Shown in pieces: positions 19,725 through 30,406 of a stretch of 64,000 nucleotides of DNA. The DNA is taken from NCBI RefSeq assembly GCF_030013905.1, contig NZ_CP124862.1, positions 3,661,051 through 3,725,050 on the forward strand. The letters are read 5' to 3'. The position numbers and the translations under genes are program-made. Each line of letters opens with the position of its first letter. Position 1 is the stretch's first letter. The DNA comes from Petroclostridium sp. X23 (lineage in GTDB: Bacteria > Bacillota > Clostridia > SK-Y3). Below the pieces are notes generated by a model, which saw only the letters and a program-made list of their open reading frames with translations, searched no databases and was not told where the DNA came from.

Positions 19725-19910
19725 ATAAACCATTAGTATAAAATTTGTATTGATATGTATTTATATCCAGAAGATATGATCATATACATTTCTGTTATCT
19801 ATTTATATCTAAAACATTTTTACGGTTAAGGGGTGAGGCCATTCTACATAATAGCAATAAGAGAGGAATAATAAGCAGCATTTCATTACAAACGAAGGGG
19901 GCGACGTATT

Positions 19911-22900
19911 TTGTTTAAGAAACTTCAAAGAAGTATAAGTATGGTGCTTATATTGGCACTGGTAATTACCAACATGATTGGTATAATAATGCCTGAAACA
20001 GCTGCTGCGGACAATGTTCTTACGGTCGCAGAGGCTATTGCCAATAACAGCGGTACAGCAACAGTTGAAGGATACATAGTGGGGCATACCACAGGAGGAA
20101 GTAGTGGCAGTGCAAATTACAACTTCGAGGAGCCTTTTACTAATGATTATAATTTTGCAATTGCAGATTCTGCCGATGAAACGCAGAGTGAGAAAATAAT
20201 GCCTGTTCAAATTACTTCTTCTTATAGAGCACAGTTCGGGTTGAAAACAAATTCGGGTCTTATCGGTAAAAAAGTAAGAATTACCGGAAGTCTGGAAACA
20301 TATTTTACAGTACCGGCTTTAAAAAGTCCCAGCGCAATAGAGATTGTAGACAAAGCAAACACAGAACTGCAAATAGAATACCCGAATCCGATTACTTCAG
20401 CAGATGCGTATTCTACGGTTGCGGTAGATTTTTCAGTCGTTAGCTCAGTATATGGTGAAAGTAACACAGTAACAGCCAGCGTATATTCAAAAGTAGTAAG
20501 CGCGCAGGGATATACTGTAACTGAAGCCACTTATAGTGAGAATAACGGTGTTTATATTTACACTGCTGACATTCAAATAGGTGGAGAAAATGTAGAGTAC
20601 TATATTGAAGCGGCGGATTCAGAAGGGGAAACATCAAAAACATCAATTTATGAAATACAGGTACAATCTTATGAAGATAAAGATAACCTCCTAAGTCTTG
20701 TAGGGCGTTTTACCGCACAAGGTGCCAATGGGGAAAAAGGTGTTGCTGAAATTGTAAAATATGACAAGGTGAGTAAGAAAGCCTTTATCGTAAATGGTGC
20801 GGAAAATGCTGTTTCGGTAGACATCGTAGACTTGGCGGCATTGGATACAAGCAGTGGAAATGTTGAACAACTGGCATTATCCCAAAAGGTAAGCATCAAT
20901 GATTTGTCGGATTTCGGAGACGGCTTTGTAGCAGGAGATATTACTTGTATCGATATTCATCCTAGCGGGCAATATTTTGCCGTATCGCTGCCTAACAATA
21001 CTAAAACCAATAACGGCAGAGTGGCTTTCTTTGCGATAGATGATGCCTATACATACAAGGGCTTTGTTGAAGTTGGGGCACTTCCGGACAATCTCACATT
21101 TACTCCGGATGGGAATGCTTTGCTGGTGGCAAATGAGGGAGAACCAAATAGTGATTATTCAATAGACCCTGAAGGAAGCGTATCGGTGATTGATGTTTCA
21201 GGTGGTGTTGACAGTATCACGCAGGATTTAGTCACTACAGCTTCTTTTGACGGTGTAACCATTGATGCGGATGTAATTATCAAAGAGGGCGCACAAGTCA
21301 AAAATGATTTGGAACCTGAATACATCGTTGTAGATGAAGAGAGTGCGTATGCCTATGTAGCACTGCAAGAAAACAATGCAGTTGCAACACTTGATATTGC
21401 GCAAGAAAAATTTATAAAAGTAGAAGGGCTTGGATTTAAGGATTGGTCCCTGTCGGCTTTAGATGCATCAAATAAAGACGGAAAAATCAATATTCAGCCA
21501 TGGCCTGTATTGGGCATGTACATGCCCGATGGACTGGATATAGCCACCATAAACGGTAATGACTATATCTTCACTGCCAATGAAGGTGATGGGAGAGAAT
21601 ATGATAACTATGAAAACGAAATAGGAGTAGAGGATATAGAAGATAAATTGGCATTAAATGCAGATCACTATGCCGCATATACTCAAGATCAATTAGATGC
21701 AATGGTATCCACTCTAGGTGACAAAAAGAATCTGGGAAAACTCAATGTGCACGTCGAACTAGGATTAAATAATGATACAGGCGATTACCAAGCGCTTTAT
21801 ACATTTGGCGGACGTTCTTTCTCAATCTATAATACATCGGATTTCAGCCAGGTCTATGATAGCGGTTCGGATTTCGAAAAGATAACCGCACTAAGATATC
21901 CTGATGAATTCAACACGACCAATGACGAAGTAGCTTTTGATAATAGAAGTGATAACAAAGGCCCTGAGCCGGAAGACGTAAAGGTTGGAAAAGTAGGGGA
22001 CAAATACTATGCATTCATAGGCCTTGAACGTATCGGCGGCATTATGGTGTACGATGTAACAGATCCTGCAAATGCGAAATTTGTGCAGTACATCAATACC
22101 AGAGATTTCAGTCAGGACATTGCCGGTGACTGTGCACCGGAAGGCATTAAATTCATTCCGGCTGAAGACAGTCCGTCCGGCAGTCCGCTTCTATTGGTGG
22201 CAAATGAAGTAAGCGGTACGCTTGCGGTATTTGAAGTCAAATATGACGGAGGACAGGTAAGTGAGTATGCCATTGCCAAAGCAAGAGCAAAGACTGCAGG
22301 TGACACGGTAACGGCAGAAGGGATCGTAACTTCTACCAATAATATCTATATTCAGGATAATACCGGCGGAATTTGCCTGTATAAACAAGAGGGCAGCAAT
22401 ATTACATTAGAGCAGGGCGATAAGATTCGAGTAACAGGAAAGCTGACAAGCTATAACGAGTTATTGGAAATCAGTCCTTTTACCGTTGACGAGGTGATTT
22501 CCAAAGGGAATGCACTGCCGATGCCGCAGAAGGTAACCATCAGTCAGATCGGAGAGGATTATGAAGGCGAATTGGTGAAGCTGGAAGGCGTTAAGCTTGG
22601 GGATATTAATACCGGTGGTACGACCGTCCTCACCGATGGCGCAAATAAAACCATTGGTATTTATAAGATTCCTGAACTTAGCGGTGTGTTTGCGGGAGAT
22701 ACGGTGGATGTCACTGCCATTGTTTCTCAATATAAGACTACTTATCAGCTGCATGTAAGAAGCGCAGCCGATGTTACAAAATCACAGAGCGCACCGGCTG
22801 CAGTAGAACCTGTATTTTATACCTCGCCGGCAAATATGATGACAACCTATGAAGTAAGGCCGGAAATTTCTCTGACTTATGAAGAAGGAGAGAAGAGCCT

Positions 22901-25900
22901 TGTTTCCGATTCTGCACAGCTTGAAGTAGACGGAGCGGTTGTAGAGACAGTTAAAACCTATGATGCTGAAACCAAACAGGGAACGGTAACCTATACTCCT
23001 ACGGCGGATTTGAGCGTTGGAGAACATGAAGTCAGGTTTACCATTAAAGACGCAGAGAATGCAGAATATGAAAAGGTTTGGAGCTTCACCATCATAGAGA
23101 ATCAAGATGATTTTAATGTATATTTTGGGATCCCTCATGCACATACTGCTTATTCTGATGGGCAGGGTACTCCCGCAGAGGCTTATGCCCATGCATATGG
23201 TCAGGATTTAGACTTCTTGGTTATCACCGATCATTCCAACCAGTTGGAGGGTGACCAGTTTGACAGCAGCAATAACCGGTTTACCCCGGTAGCCGGGTCC
23301 GAATGGGTCAAAACGAAAGAAATGGCAGATGTGTTTAACAGTGCTCACGCCGGTGAGTTTATTGCGATGAGAGGGTTTGAATGGACCCACAGCAGTAACG
23401 GGCATATGAACGCATATGATTCCGATAATTATACCGAAGCAAAGAAGACCATGACAGAAATCGCAGATTTTTATGATTGGCTTGAAAAAGAAGAAGTGGT
23501 GGCGGCATTTAATCATCCTAACTGGCCGAGTGATTCTTTCAATAATCTGGCTTATGATGCGGATGCCGACCGTTGGGTGAAAATGATTGAAGCAGGAAAC
23601 GGTGCACCGCCATACAGCTATGCAAGAGCTATTGAGTATTATTATAAAGCCCTAGACAATGGCTGGCACGTAGGGGCCACCAATGCGCAGGATAATCATG
23701 CGATGAACTGGGGAGACCCGGACAATCTTACCGGTGTACTGGCGGAAGATTTGACTTTTGAATCATTTATAGAAGCCTTTAAAGCACACAGGGTGTATTC
23801 TACAGAAACCAGAAATCTGGTGCTGAAAGTGAAAGCTAACGATTACTGGATGGGAAGTATCCTCAAATTGTCCGATGGAGAAAAGCTTGATTTTAATATA
23901 TATGCTGCCGATGATGAAGATTCCATACAAAAAGTGGAACTCATCACAAATGGCGGACTAGTGGTTGATACACAAAATGTTAATGGGAACAGTACCCAGT
24001 GGAAACCGGAAGTAACGCCGGGCTCTGGAAACCATTGGTATGTAGTAAAAGTAATCCATACGAATGGTAAAATCGGTATTTCCAGTCCGATATGGACCAC
24101 CGGTGCAGAAAATGATGTGAAATTAACCGAATTAGTAGTTGATCCGCAGCCTGCGCTTCCGGGCATTAAAAGTGATGTACTGGCTAGCGTTACCAATTTT
24201 GGTGCGAGAGCAGTAGAAAATCTGGAAGTAAAGTTCTATCATTCAAATATTTTTCAAAGTAATTTGATTGGAACAGCGATCATTGACCGAATTGCAGCCG
24301 GAGAAAAGAAAACAGCCCATGTGGAGTGGACACCATCCGGCTCCGGTGAAGTCAATATTATCGCAAAATTAACCCCGATCTCGGGTGTAACCACTGTCAC
24401 GCAATTATCCAAAACAGTGCTTGTGGTGACACCGAATAATAAGAACATTTTAATTGACCAGTCACACGGTAATGCGGATGTTCCCGGAACTGTAGGCGAT
24501 TTTGTTAAGCTGCTCAGAACCTATGGTTATAGTGCGGAGTTTAATACGCAAGAAATATCGGCAGAAGTACTGGCAAATATCGATGTGCTTGTATTGGGCG
24601 CACCGACAGAAAGCAAGCCTTTAAGCACGGCTGAGAATACGGCCATCTCCCAGTGGGTAAAAGCCGGAGGATCGTTGCTTATCGCTGATAAATCCAACTA
24701 CGGATACAATAATCAGCTGTTGAATACTACGCTAGAAGAACTTGATTCAGGGATACGGTTTAGCAATGACAATGTATATGAACCGGAAGATTCCGACAAA
24801 TACAGCGGCGGAATGGTATGGTCGGTATATATGGAAACCTTCCCTGAAGCGGCAGGCGGATTAAATAAAAATATGAAGTCGCTCCGTATTTTCAGTGGAT
24901 GCGCATTAGTAGATGAGAATTACGGTCCACTTACCAATGACGGGGCAAGCAAGCTGGAGATTTTACTGGCGGCAAATGACACCTCTTATAATTACAATGT
25001 CATTGAAGGCAGTGCCTATATGTACAATGAAAAAGGACAGCTTAATGGAGAGACCATTCCTGTGATCGCTAAAGAAGAAATCGGAGATGGTAAAATCATT
25101 GCTGCGGGTCGTCATTTCTATTCTGACTATGAAATCGTAAATGATACCAGCAATACAGCCTTTACGATGAATGTGATGGACTGGCTGGCAGGATATGACC
25201 GTGTTAAGGATATCGCATGGGTAAGAGAAAATGCACAGACCGGCATGCCTTATACTGTAAAAGGAACCATTACGGCGCCTACGAATTTATTCTATGACTC
25301 CATGTACATCCAGGATGCTACCGGCGGGATCTGTCTGTACGGGGATCAGAAGGCAGAACTGCGCATAGGAGAAGAAGTGATCGCGACCGGTGTGGTGAAA
25401 ACCTTTGAAGATGAAAAAGAACTATCTTATCAGGATTTCACCTATGATGTGCTTTATGTAGGTCCTGCACAGGAAATCCTCCCACAGGTGATTGCTACAA
25501 CCGATGCAGCAAATGGAAGCTATGCAGGTAAGCTTGTAAAAACAACCGGAAATATTATTGAAGTAAACGAGCCAGCAAGTTATTTCAAAATGGATGACGG
25601 CTCAGGCCAAGTTTATATCCACGTAGACGGCTATCTGGGCATCGATATGGACGCATTAGAAATAGGAAAAAACGTATCGGTAACCGGGATCGCTTCTTAT
25701 GGTGCGGCAGGAGCAAGAATCCGGGTAAGGTATAACAGTGATATCCAGGCTGCAGACCCGGTAACCCAAGGCAATAAGATTATCATTGTACATACCAACG
25801 ACATTCACGGCAGAGTGGAAGAAGGAAGTGGTATGGGTGTAGCAAAGGCTGCAACAAAGATCAAGGAATTGGAAGCTGCAAATCCGGGCAGAGTATTGGT

Positions 25901-28481
25901 GCTGGATGCAGGAGACACCTTCCACGGTCAGACCATCATCTCGCTATCTAAAGGGGAAGCCATGGTAGACATCATGAACGAGATGGGATATGATGCGATG
26001 GCAGCAGGGAACCACGACTTTAACTATGGACAGGAACGTCTTGTGGAATTAGATGACTTGGTGAACTTCCCGATTCTGTCAGCCAACGTGGTAAAAGAGG
26101 ATGAAAGCACGCTGCTGACACCATATACCATTAAGGATATAGGCAGTAAAAAGGTTGCGATCTTCGGACTATCAACGCCGGAAACAACCTATAAGACCCA
26201 TCCGAAGAATGTAGAAGGGTTAACATTTAAAGACCCTGTAACCGTTGCACAGCAAATGGTAGAAAAATTAAAAGATCAGTCAGACGTGATCATCGCATTG
26301 GCACACATTGGATTGGATGAATCCAGTGAAGTCACCAGTGAAGATATAGCAAATGCGGTAACAGGTATTGATGTAATTGTAGATGGACACAGCCACACAC
26401 CGCTTTCTCAAGGGAAACTTGTAAACGGTACACTCATTGTACAGACTGGAGAATACCTTGGAAATCTGGGTATCGTAGAACTGTCACTGGACGAAGATGG
26501 CAGTATCAGCCGTACGGCACAGTTGCTCACAGCAGAACAAGCGGCATCTTTAGCAGCTGATGAGGAAATGACCGCATTGATTGCCCAATTGAAAGCTGAA
26601 AACGAGCAAATAACTTCATTAGTGATAGGTCATACGGATGTAACGTTAGATGGAGAAAGACAAAATGTAAGAACCGGGGAAACCAACCTTGGTAACTTAA
26701 TCGCCGACGCGATGAAAGATGCCGCCGGTGCCGATGTGGCACTTACCAACGGCGGGGGTATCAGAGCAAGCATCGATGTTGGGGATATTACAAAAGGAGA
26801 AATCATCACGGTGCTTCCGTTCGGAAACTATGTGGTGCTTAAAGAAGTAAGCGGTGCCGATTTATTGGCAGCTTTAGAACTAGGGGTTTCTGCTTACCCG
26901 GCAACACTGGGCGGATTCCCGCATATCTCGGGAATGAGAGTAGTCTTTAATCCGGCAGCGGAGCCTCTGAATAGAGTGGTAAGTGTAACCATCGATGGAA
27001 AGGCATTGGATATCCATAAGACCTATAAGTTAGCAACCAACGACTTCTTGGCTGCCGGTGGAGACAACTATACTATGTTTGCCGATGATGCGGTTATCGG
27101 TGAATATCCGGCATTGGATGAAGTAGTTGCGGATTATATTAATAAAAACGGCATGAAAAATGCTGTTGTTGACGGCAGAATGTCAACAAGCCGTAGTGGT
27201 AGTGGTAGTGATGATGATGATGACGACAGCAGTGGTGATAGTGACAGTGGTGGCGGCCAAAGTACCAATAATACACAAAATCCTGGTGACGTTTCGCAAA
27301 GTAACGGAACAATCCAAGTATCTGCACCGGAAGTGGACAGCAATGGGGCTGCAGTAGCCGATGTAGACCAAGAAACTATGGATAAAGCAATACAGGACGC
27401 GCAGGATAATAAAATTGTCATTGAAGTGCCGCAAAGTCCGGGTGCTTCCAAGATATCAACGAAATTACCGGCAGCATCTTTACAAAATGCAAAAGAGTCA
27501 AATATTGAAGCCATAGAGATCCATACGGAACTTGCATCCATCGTAATGGCACCGGATGCGCTGGCGATTCAGGGTACATCTTCTTCACAAGTAGAAGTAT
27601 CAGTGGAGAAAGTAAATACTGCCGATTTGCCGCAGGATGTCCAAGAAAAAGTCGAAGGAAAGCCTGTATACGACTTTAACATTGCAGTAGATGGGGAAGC
27701 GGTACATACATTCGATAATGAGCGTACTGTACAAATTACGGTAGATTATCCGCTGGCAGCAGGAGAAAATCCTGATAATATTGTTGTATTCTATATCAAT
27801 GATAGTGTAGATCCGGCGGTATTGGAAGAAGTATCCGGTATCTATGATGCGGAAACAGGCAAGGTGACGTTCAGTGTAGACCATTTCAGCAAGTATACCG
27901 CAATGCATGTCAGTATAAGTTTTGCCGATATGGAAGAAGCAATGTGGGCTAAGAAATACATTGAAGCTTTGGCAGCGAGAAAGATTGTTAACGGCACAGG
28001 TGATCATAAGTTTGCGCCAAATGCAAATATTACAAGGGCTCAATTTATTCAAATGCTTATGAATAGTTTCGGGTTGGCAGATCAAAATGCCGTAGCCACC
28101 TTTAAGGATGTACAGCGCGGGACATGGTATTACAGTGCGATTGCCACTGCACAAAAGATGGGGATTACAAATGGCATGGGTGACGGTACATTTGGTGTGG
28201 ATCAGCAGATTACACGCCAGGAGATGGCAGTACTGGCTAGCAGAATCGCTGCGCTTGTTAAGTTGGAACTTCCGAAAACTAATCAAGCGGCAGCATTTGC
28301 CGATGACCGGACAATAGCATCCTATGCTAAAGACGCTGTTTCCAAAATGCAGCAGGCAGGCATTATCAATGGCGTAGGCGGTAATAAATTTGCCCCGGAC
28401 GGCCATGCAACCAGAGCGCAAGCAGCAAAAATTCTATATGAGCTTTATGTCTTACGCAACAAGCCCATAAGTATAAAATAA
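19911..28481 (+). CDS. Giant SLH-anchored surface protein with PHP and 5'-nucleotidase phosphoesterase domains
   Basis: A 2856-residue secreted protein. The TTG start follows GAAGGGGGCG; residues 1-33 are a signal peptide (MFKKLQRSIS, hydrophobic core, AAA). Order by rough residue: DUF6359-like OB domain 37-148; Ig-like 169-250; choice-of-anchor I beta-propeller 260-775; OB/YhcR-type domain 784-952; Ig-like 964-1063; PHP metallohydrolase 1069-1310 with HAHTAYSDG and ITDHSN; CARDB-like 1400-1507; glutaminase-like Rossmann domain 1510-1760; second OB domain 1765-1950; calcineurin-type phosphoesterase 1957-2190 with HTNDIHG, DAGDTFHG, GNHDFNYG and HSHTP; 5'-nucleotidase C-terminal domain 2237-2407 with TNGGGIR; a Ser/Gly/Asp linker with six Asp near 2435; three SLH repeats 2670-2854. 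It should sit on the cell wall and hydrolyse external nucleotides or other phosphoesters. Domain limits are estimates. Confidence 0.9.
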   Translation: MFKKLQRSISMVLILALVITNMIGIIMPETAAADNVLTVAEAIANNSGTATVEGYIVGHTTGGSSGSANYNFEEPFTNDYNFAIADSADETQSEKIMPVQITSSYRAQFGLKTNSGLIGKKVRITGSLETYFTVPALKSPSAIEIVDKANTELQIEYPNPITSADAYSTVAVDFSVVSSVYGESNTVTASVYSKVVSAQGYTVTEATYSENNGVYIYTADIQIGGENVEYYIEAADSEGETSKTSIYEIQVQSYEDKDNLLSLVGRFTAQGANGEKGVAEIVKYDKVSKKAFIVNGAENAVSVDIVDLAALDTSSGNVEQLALSQKVSINDLSDFGDGFVAGDITCIDIHPSGQYFAVSLPNNTKTNNGRVAFFAIDDAYTYKGFVEVGALPDNLTFTPDGNALLVANEGEPNSDYSIDPEGSVSVIDVSGGVDSITQDLVTTASFDGVTIDADVIIKEGAQVKNDLEPEYIVVDEESAYAYVALQENNAVATLDIAQEKFIKVEGLGFKDWSLSALDASNKDGKINIQPWPVLGMYMPDGLDIATINGNDYIFTANEGDGREYDNYENEIGVEDIEDKLALNADHYAAYTQDQLDAMVSTLGDKKNLGKLNVHVELGLNNDTGDYQALYTFGGRSFSIYNTSDFSQVYDSGSDFEKITALRYPDEFNTTNDEVAFDNRSDNKGPEPEDVKVGKVGDKYYAFIGLERIGGIMVYDVTDPANAKFVQYINTRDFSQDIAGDCAPEGIKFIPAEDSPSGSPLLLVANEVSGTLAVFEVKYDGGQVSEYAIAKARAKTAGDTVTAEGIVTSTNNIYIQDNTGGICLYKQEGSNITLEQGDKIRVTGKLTSYNELLEISPFTVDEVISKGNALPMPQKVTISQIGEDYEGELVKLEGVKLGDINTGGTTVLTDGANKTIGIYKIPELSGVFAGDTVDVTAIVSQYKTTYQLHVRSAADVTKSQSAPAAVEPVFYTSPANMMTTYEVRPEISLTYEEGEKSLVSDSAQLEVDGAVVETVKTYDAETKQGTVTYTPTADLSVGEHEVRFTIKDAENAEYEKVWSFTIIENQDDFNVYFGIPHAHTAYSDGQGTPAEAYAHAYGQDLDFLVITDHSNQLEGDQFDSSNNRFTPVAGSEWVKTKEMADVFNSAHAGEFIAMRGFEWTHSSNGHMNAYDSDNYTEAKKTMTEIADFYDWLEKEEVVAAFNHPNWPSDSFNNLAYDADADRWVKMIEAGNGAPPYSYARAIEYYYKALDNGWHVGATNAQDNHAMNWGDPDNLTGVLAEDLTFESFIEAFKAHRVYSTETRNLVLKVKANDYWMGSILKLSDGEKLDFNIYAADDEDSIQKVELITNGGLVVDTQNVNGNSTQWKPEVTPGSGNHWYVVKVIHTNGKIGISSPIWTTGAENDVKLTELVVDPQPALPGIKSDVLASVTNFGARAVENLEVKFYHSNIFQSNLIGTAIIDRIAAGEKKTAHVEWTPSGSGEVNIIAKLTPISGVTTVTQLSKTVLVVTPNNKNILIDQSHGNADVPGTVGDFVKLLRTYGYSAEFNTQEISAEVLANIDVLVLGAPTESKPLSTAENTAISQWVKAGGSLLIADKSNYGYNNQLLNTTLEELDSGIRFSNDNVYEPEDSDKYSGGMVWSVYMETFPEAAGGLNKNMKSLRIFSGCALVDENYGPLTNDGASKLEILLAANDTSYNYNVIEGSAYMYNEKGQLNGETIPVIAKEEIGDGKIIAAGRHFYSDYEIVNDTSNTAFTMNVMDWLAGYDRVKDIAWVRENAQTGMPYTVKGTITAPTNLFYDSMYIQDATGGICLYGDQKAELRIGEEVIATGVVKTFEDEKELSYQDFTYDVLYVGPAQEILPQVIATTDAANGSYAGKLVKTTGNIIEVNEPASYFKMDDGSGQVYIHVDGYLGIDMDALEIGKNVSVTGIASYGAAGARIRVRYNSDIQAADPVTQGNKIIIVHTNDIHGRVEEGSGMGVAKAATKIKELEAANPGRVLVLDAGDTFHGQTIISLSKGEAMVDIMNEMGYDAMAAGNHDFNYGQERLVELDDLVNFPILSANVVKEDESTLLTPYTIKDIGSKKVAIFGLSTPETTYKTHPKNVEGLTFKDPVTVAQQMVEKLKDQSDVIIALAHIGLDESSEVTSEDIANAVTGIDVIVDGHSHTPLSQGKLVNGTLIVQTGEYLGNLGIVELSLDEDGSISRTAQLLTAEQAASLAADEEMTALIAQLKAENEQITSLVIGHTDVTLDGERQNVRTGETNLGNLIADAMKDAAGADVALTNGGGIRASIDVGDITKGEIITVLPFGNYVVLKEVSGADLLAALELGVSAYPATLGGFPHISGMRVVFNPAAEPLNRVVSVTIDGKALDIHKTYKLATNDFLAAGGDNYTMFADDAVIGEYPALDEVVADYINKNGMKNAVVDGRMSTSRSGSGSDDDDDDSSGDSDSGGGQSTNNTQNPGDVSQSNGTIQVSAPEVDSNGAAVADVDQETMDKAIQDAQDNKIVIEVPQSPGASKISTKLPAASLQNAKESNIEAIEIHTELASIVMAPDALAIQGTSSSQVEVSVEKVNTADLPQDVQEKVEGKPVYDFNIAVDGEAVHTFDNERTVQITVDYPLAAGENPDNIVVFYINDSVDPAVLEEVSGIYDAETGKVTFSVDHFSKYTAMHVSISFADMEEAMWAKKYIEALAARKIVNGTGDHKFAPNANITRAQFIQMLMNSFGLADQNAVATFKDVQRGTWYYSAIATAQKMGITNGMGDGTFGVDQQITRQEMAVLASRIAALVKLELPKTNQAAAFADDRTIASYAKDAVSKMQQAGIINGVGGNKFAPDGHATRAQAAKILYELYVLRNKPISIK

Positions 28482-28506
28482 AAGAATATTGATAAAAAAC
28501 CGTTAT

Positions 28507-28548
28507 AAAGAAGGACCGGAGCATTCAATGCTTCGGTCCTTCTTTGTG
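28507..28548. terminator. Terminator hairpin between convergent surface-protein gene and gltX
   Basis: A 19-bp stem with one G-T pair (AAAGAAGGACCG...CGGTCCTTCTTT) and a one-base apex, flanked by A-rich and T-rich sequence; probably works for both strands. Confidence 0.8.
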
Positions 28549-28563
28549 ATTTTATGTATAAAC

Positions 28564-28588
28564 GTAGGGGCAGGCCTTGTGTCTGCCC
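28564..28588. repeat. GC-rich hairpin element, CAG/CTG-stem variant
   Basis: GTAGGGGCAGGCCTTGTGTC followed by TGCCC; stem GGGCAG/CTGCCC. Confidence 0.75.
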
Positions 28589-28644
28589 ATGGTATAGCAT
28601 ATAACTTGAGAAATTATCAGTCTTAATTTAGTTATCTTTATGAT

Positions 28645-30099
28645 TTAGCTTTCTAAAAGGCCAATACCCTTTCTGATTCTGTTCAGACTTTCTTTCTTAC
28701 CTAGCAATACGGCTAACTCAATGCCGCCTCCGGGAGTTGATGGTTTGCCGGATAATGCTACACGAATAGGCCATAACACTTGACCATTCTTAACACCTAA
28801 CTTTTCAATTAATGCGAATACAGCATCGTGAATATTTTCTTCTTCCCATTCCTCTAAACTTTCAAATACCGGTAAAACTGCTTTTAGGCTGTCCAGTGAA
28901 TTTTCAGGGTTCGTTTTCATTTTTTTATGAATATATAATTCGGTACTGTACTCCGGTAAAACATCAATGAAATCCAGCATCTCAATAAGATCAATCAATT
29001 TAACCGTCCTCGCTTGTACCAGATTGCTGATCTTGTACAAATCAATATTTGGAGTTTTAATGGCTTTTTCATAATAAGGAATGGCCATTTGATGGAATGT
29101 ATCCAAAGGCAGCATTCTGATGTATTCGCCATTCAGCCAATCCAGCTTTTGTACATCGAATATAGCAGGAGCTTTGCTGATTCCCTCAATATCAAAAGCT
29201 TCGATCAACTCATCCAGCGTAAATATTTCTTTGTCATTTCCGGGACTCCAGCCTAAAAGGGCAATATAGTTGATAATTGCTTCCTTTAAATATCCCTTAG
29301 CGATAAAATCTTCATAAGAAGCGTCGCCTTCTCGTTTGCTAAGCTTTTTGGATGCTGTTTTCATTACCGGTGGCACATGGATGTAAGTAGGAATCTCCCA
29401 ACCAAAAGCTTCATATAAAAGGTTATATTTCGGAGAAGAGGAAAGATACTCACTTCCGCGGATCACATGCGTAATTTTCATCAAATGATCATCTACTACG
29501 TTTGCAAAGTTATATGTAGGCAATCCGTCGGATTTAAGGAGTATATTATCATCCAAAGTATCATTTTCAACACTGATGGAACCGAAAACTTCATCATGGA
29601 AGGTAGTCGTACCTTCAGTAGGAATCTTCTGTCTGATCACATAGGGAATACCGCTTTTTAGTTTTTCTTGAATCTCTTCCTTCAATAAACGTCTGCAGTG
29701 TCCATCATATTTAGAAGGAGCTTTAGGAGAATCTTGCTGCTTTAGCTGATCCAATCTTTCTTTGTCACAAAAACAATAATAGGCGCCATCTAACTCAATT
29801 AATTTTTCAGCATATTCTTTATAAATGTTTCTTCGCTCACTTTGTATATAAGGACCGTAGTCTCCGCCCAGGTCAGGACCTTCATCATGTTTGAGGCCTG
29901 TTTCAGCAAGGGTTTTATATATGATCTCAATCGCACCTTCTACATATCTTTCTTGATCTGTATCTTCAATCCTGAGTATGAATTTTCCATTTTTACTTTT
30001 TGTTAATAGATAAGCATATAAAGCGGTCCGAAGATTACCTACATGCATATATCCTGTAGGACTGGGAGCAAAACGGGTACGGACTTCCGTATTAATCAT
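28645..30099 (-). CDS. gltX: Glutamate--tRNA ligase
   Basis: A 484-residue class I synthetase of the bacterial GluRS type. The start region [21 protein letters not shown] holds the HIGH-equivalent, split here as [11 protein letters not shown], and [11 protein letters not shown] is the KMSKS loop; the helical anticodon-binding domain fills the C-terminal third. The enzyme charges tRNA-Glu. The ATG at 30099 is 8 bp after GGAGG; a TTG 15 bp upstream overlaps that site and is rejected. With glnS present in the same window, direct glutaminylation is likely, and whether this GluRS also mischarges tRNA-Gln depends on GatCAB, which is not here. Confidence 0.95.
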   Translation of the reverse strand: MINTEVRTRFAPSPTGYMHVGNLRTALYAYLLTKSKNGKFILRIEDTDQERYVEGAIEIIYKTLAETGLKHDEGPDLGGDYGPYIQSERRNIYKEYAEKLIELDGAYYCFCDKERLDQLKQQDSPKAPSKYDGHCRRLLKEEIQEKLKSGIPYVIRQKIPTEGTTTFHDEVFGSISVENDTLDDNILLKSDGLPTYNFANVVDDHLMKITHVIRGSEYLSSSPKYNLLYEAFGWEIPTYIHVPPVMKTASKKLSKREGDASYEDFIAKGYLKEAIINYIALLGWSPGNDKEIFTLDELIEAFDIEGISKAPAIFDVQKLDWLNGEYIRMLPLDTFHQMAIPYYEKAIKTPNIDLYKISNLVQARTVKLIDLIEMLDFIDVLPEYSTELYIHKKMKTNPENSLDSLKAVLPVFESLEEWEEENIHDAVFALIEKLGVKNGQVLWPIRVALSGKPSTPGGGIELAVLLGKKESLNRIRKGIGLLES

Positions 30100-30120
30100 G
30101 GAATCAACCTCCAAAATAGT

Positions 30121-30155
30121 TAATAATTAATAGTGAATAGTGAATAGTTATTAAT
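30121..30155. repeat. Heptamer tract, TAATAGT/GAATAGT family
   Basis: Five 7-bp units (TAATAAT, TAATAGT, GAATAGT twice, TATTAAT) immediately upstream of the gltX ribosome site. Confidence 0.8.
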
Positions 30156-30275
30156 TATTCAAATCGTTGATATTATATAATTTAGGAAATTTATTGTCAA
30201 GGTGATGATATTTGCACATTATTAACAATTGTTAGTGAAGTATATATTGATGTACTTAAACAATTCAAAAGTGAA

Positions 30276-30304
30276 TTGATTTATTTTGAATTGAGTAGTA
30301 AAAT
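30276..30304 (+). promoter_or_regulatory. Sigma-A-type promoter for the chemoreceptor
   Basis: TTGATT and TAAAAT with a 17-bp spacer, about 100 bp before the ATG. An exact 10-bp direct repeat ATAAACTTAA at 30309 and 30320 (11-bp period) sits at the expected transcription start and could be an operator. Confidence 0.5.
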
Positions 30305-30406
30305 TTAGATAAACTTAAAATAAACTTAAGGAAACTAATGAGATCATGGGATTAAGCAGAGGTTTTTGGCGCGTGGTTCAAAAATTTGAGATAGGGAAGG
30401 TAACTT

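Larger units (their letters stand above)
19551..19910. other. Intergenic region glnS-surface phosphoesterase
   Basis: Contains the glnS terminator, a Pho-box-like array (19687-19724) and a 170-bp AT-rich leader without a recognised riboswitch or small gene. Confidence 0.6.
30100..30406. other. Divergent intergenic region gltX-chemoreceptor
   Basis: Holds a heptamer tract (30121-30155), a good promoter for the chemoreceptor (30276-30304) and a direct repeat just downstream of it (30309-30329). No gene. Confidence 0.6.

Noticed and set aside
27600..28421. 273-codon antisense open frame over the SLH region
   Set aside because: Cys- and His-rich shadow of the SLH coding sequence.
30366..30380. 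Sigma-54 -24/-12-like site TTGGCGCGTGGTTCA before the chemoreceptor
   Set aside because: The essential GC of the -12 element is missing and a good sigma-A promoter lies upstream.
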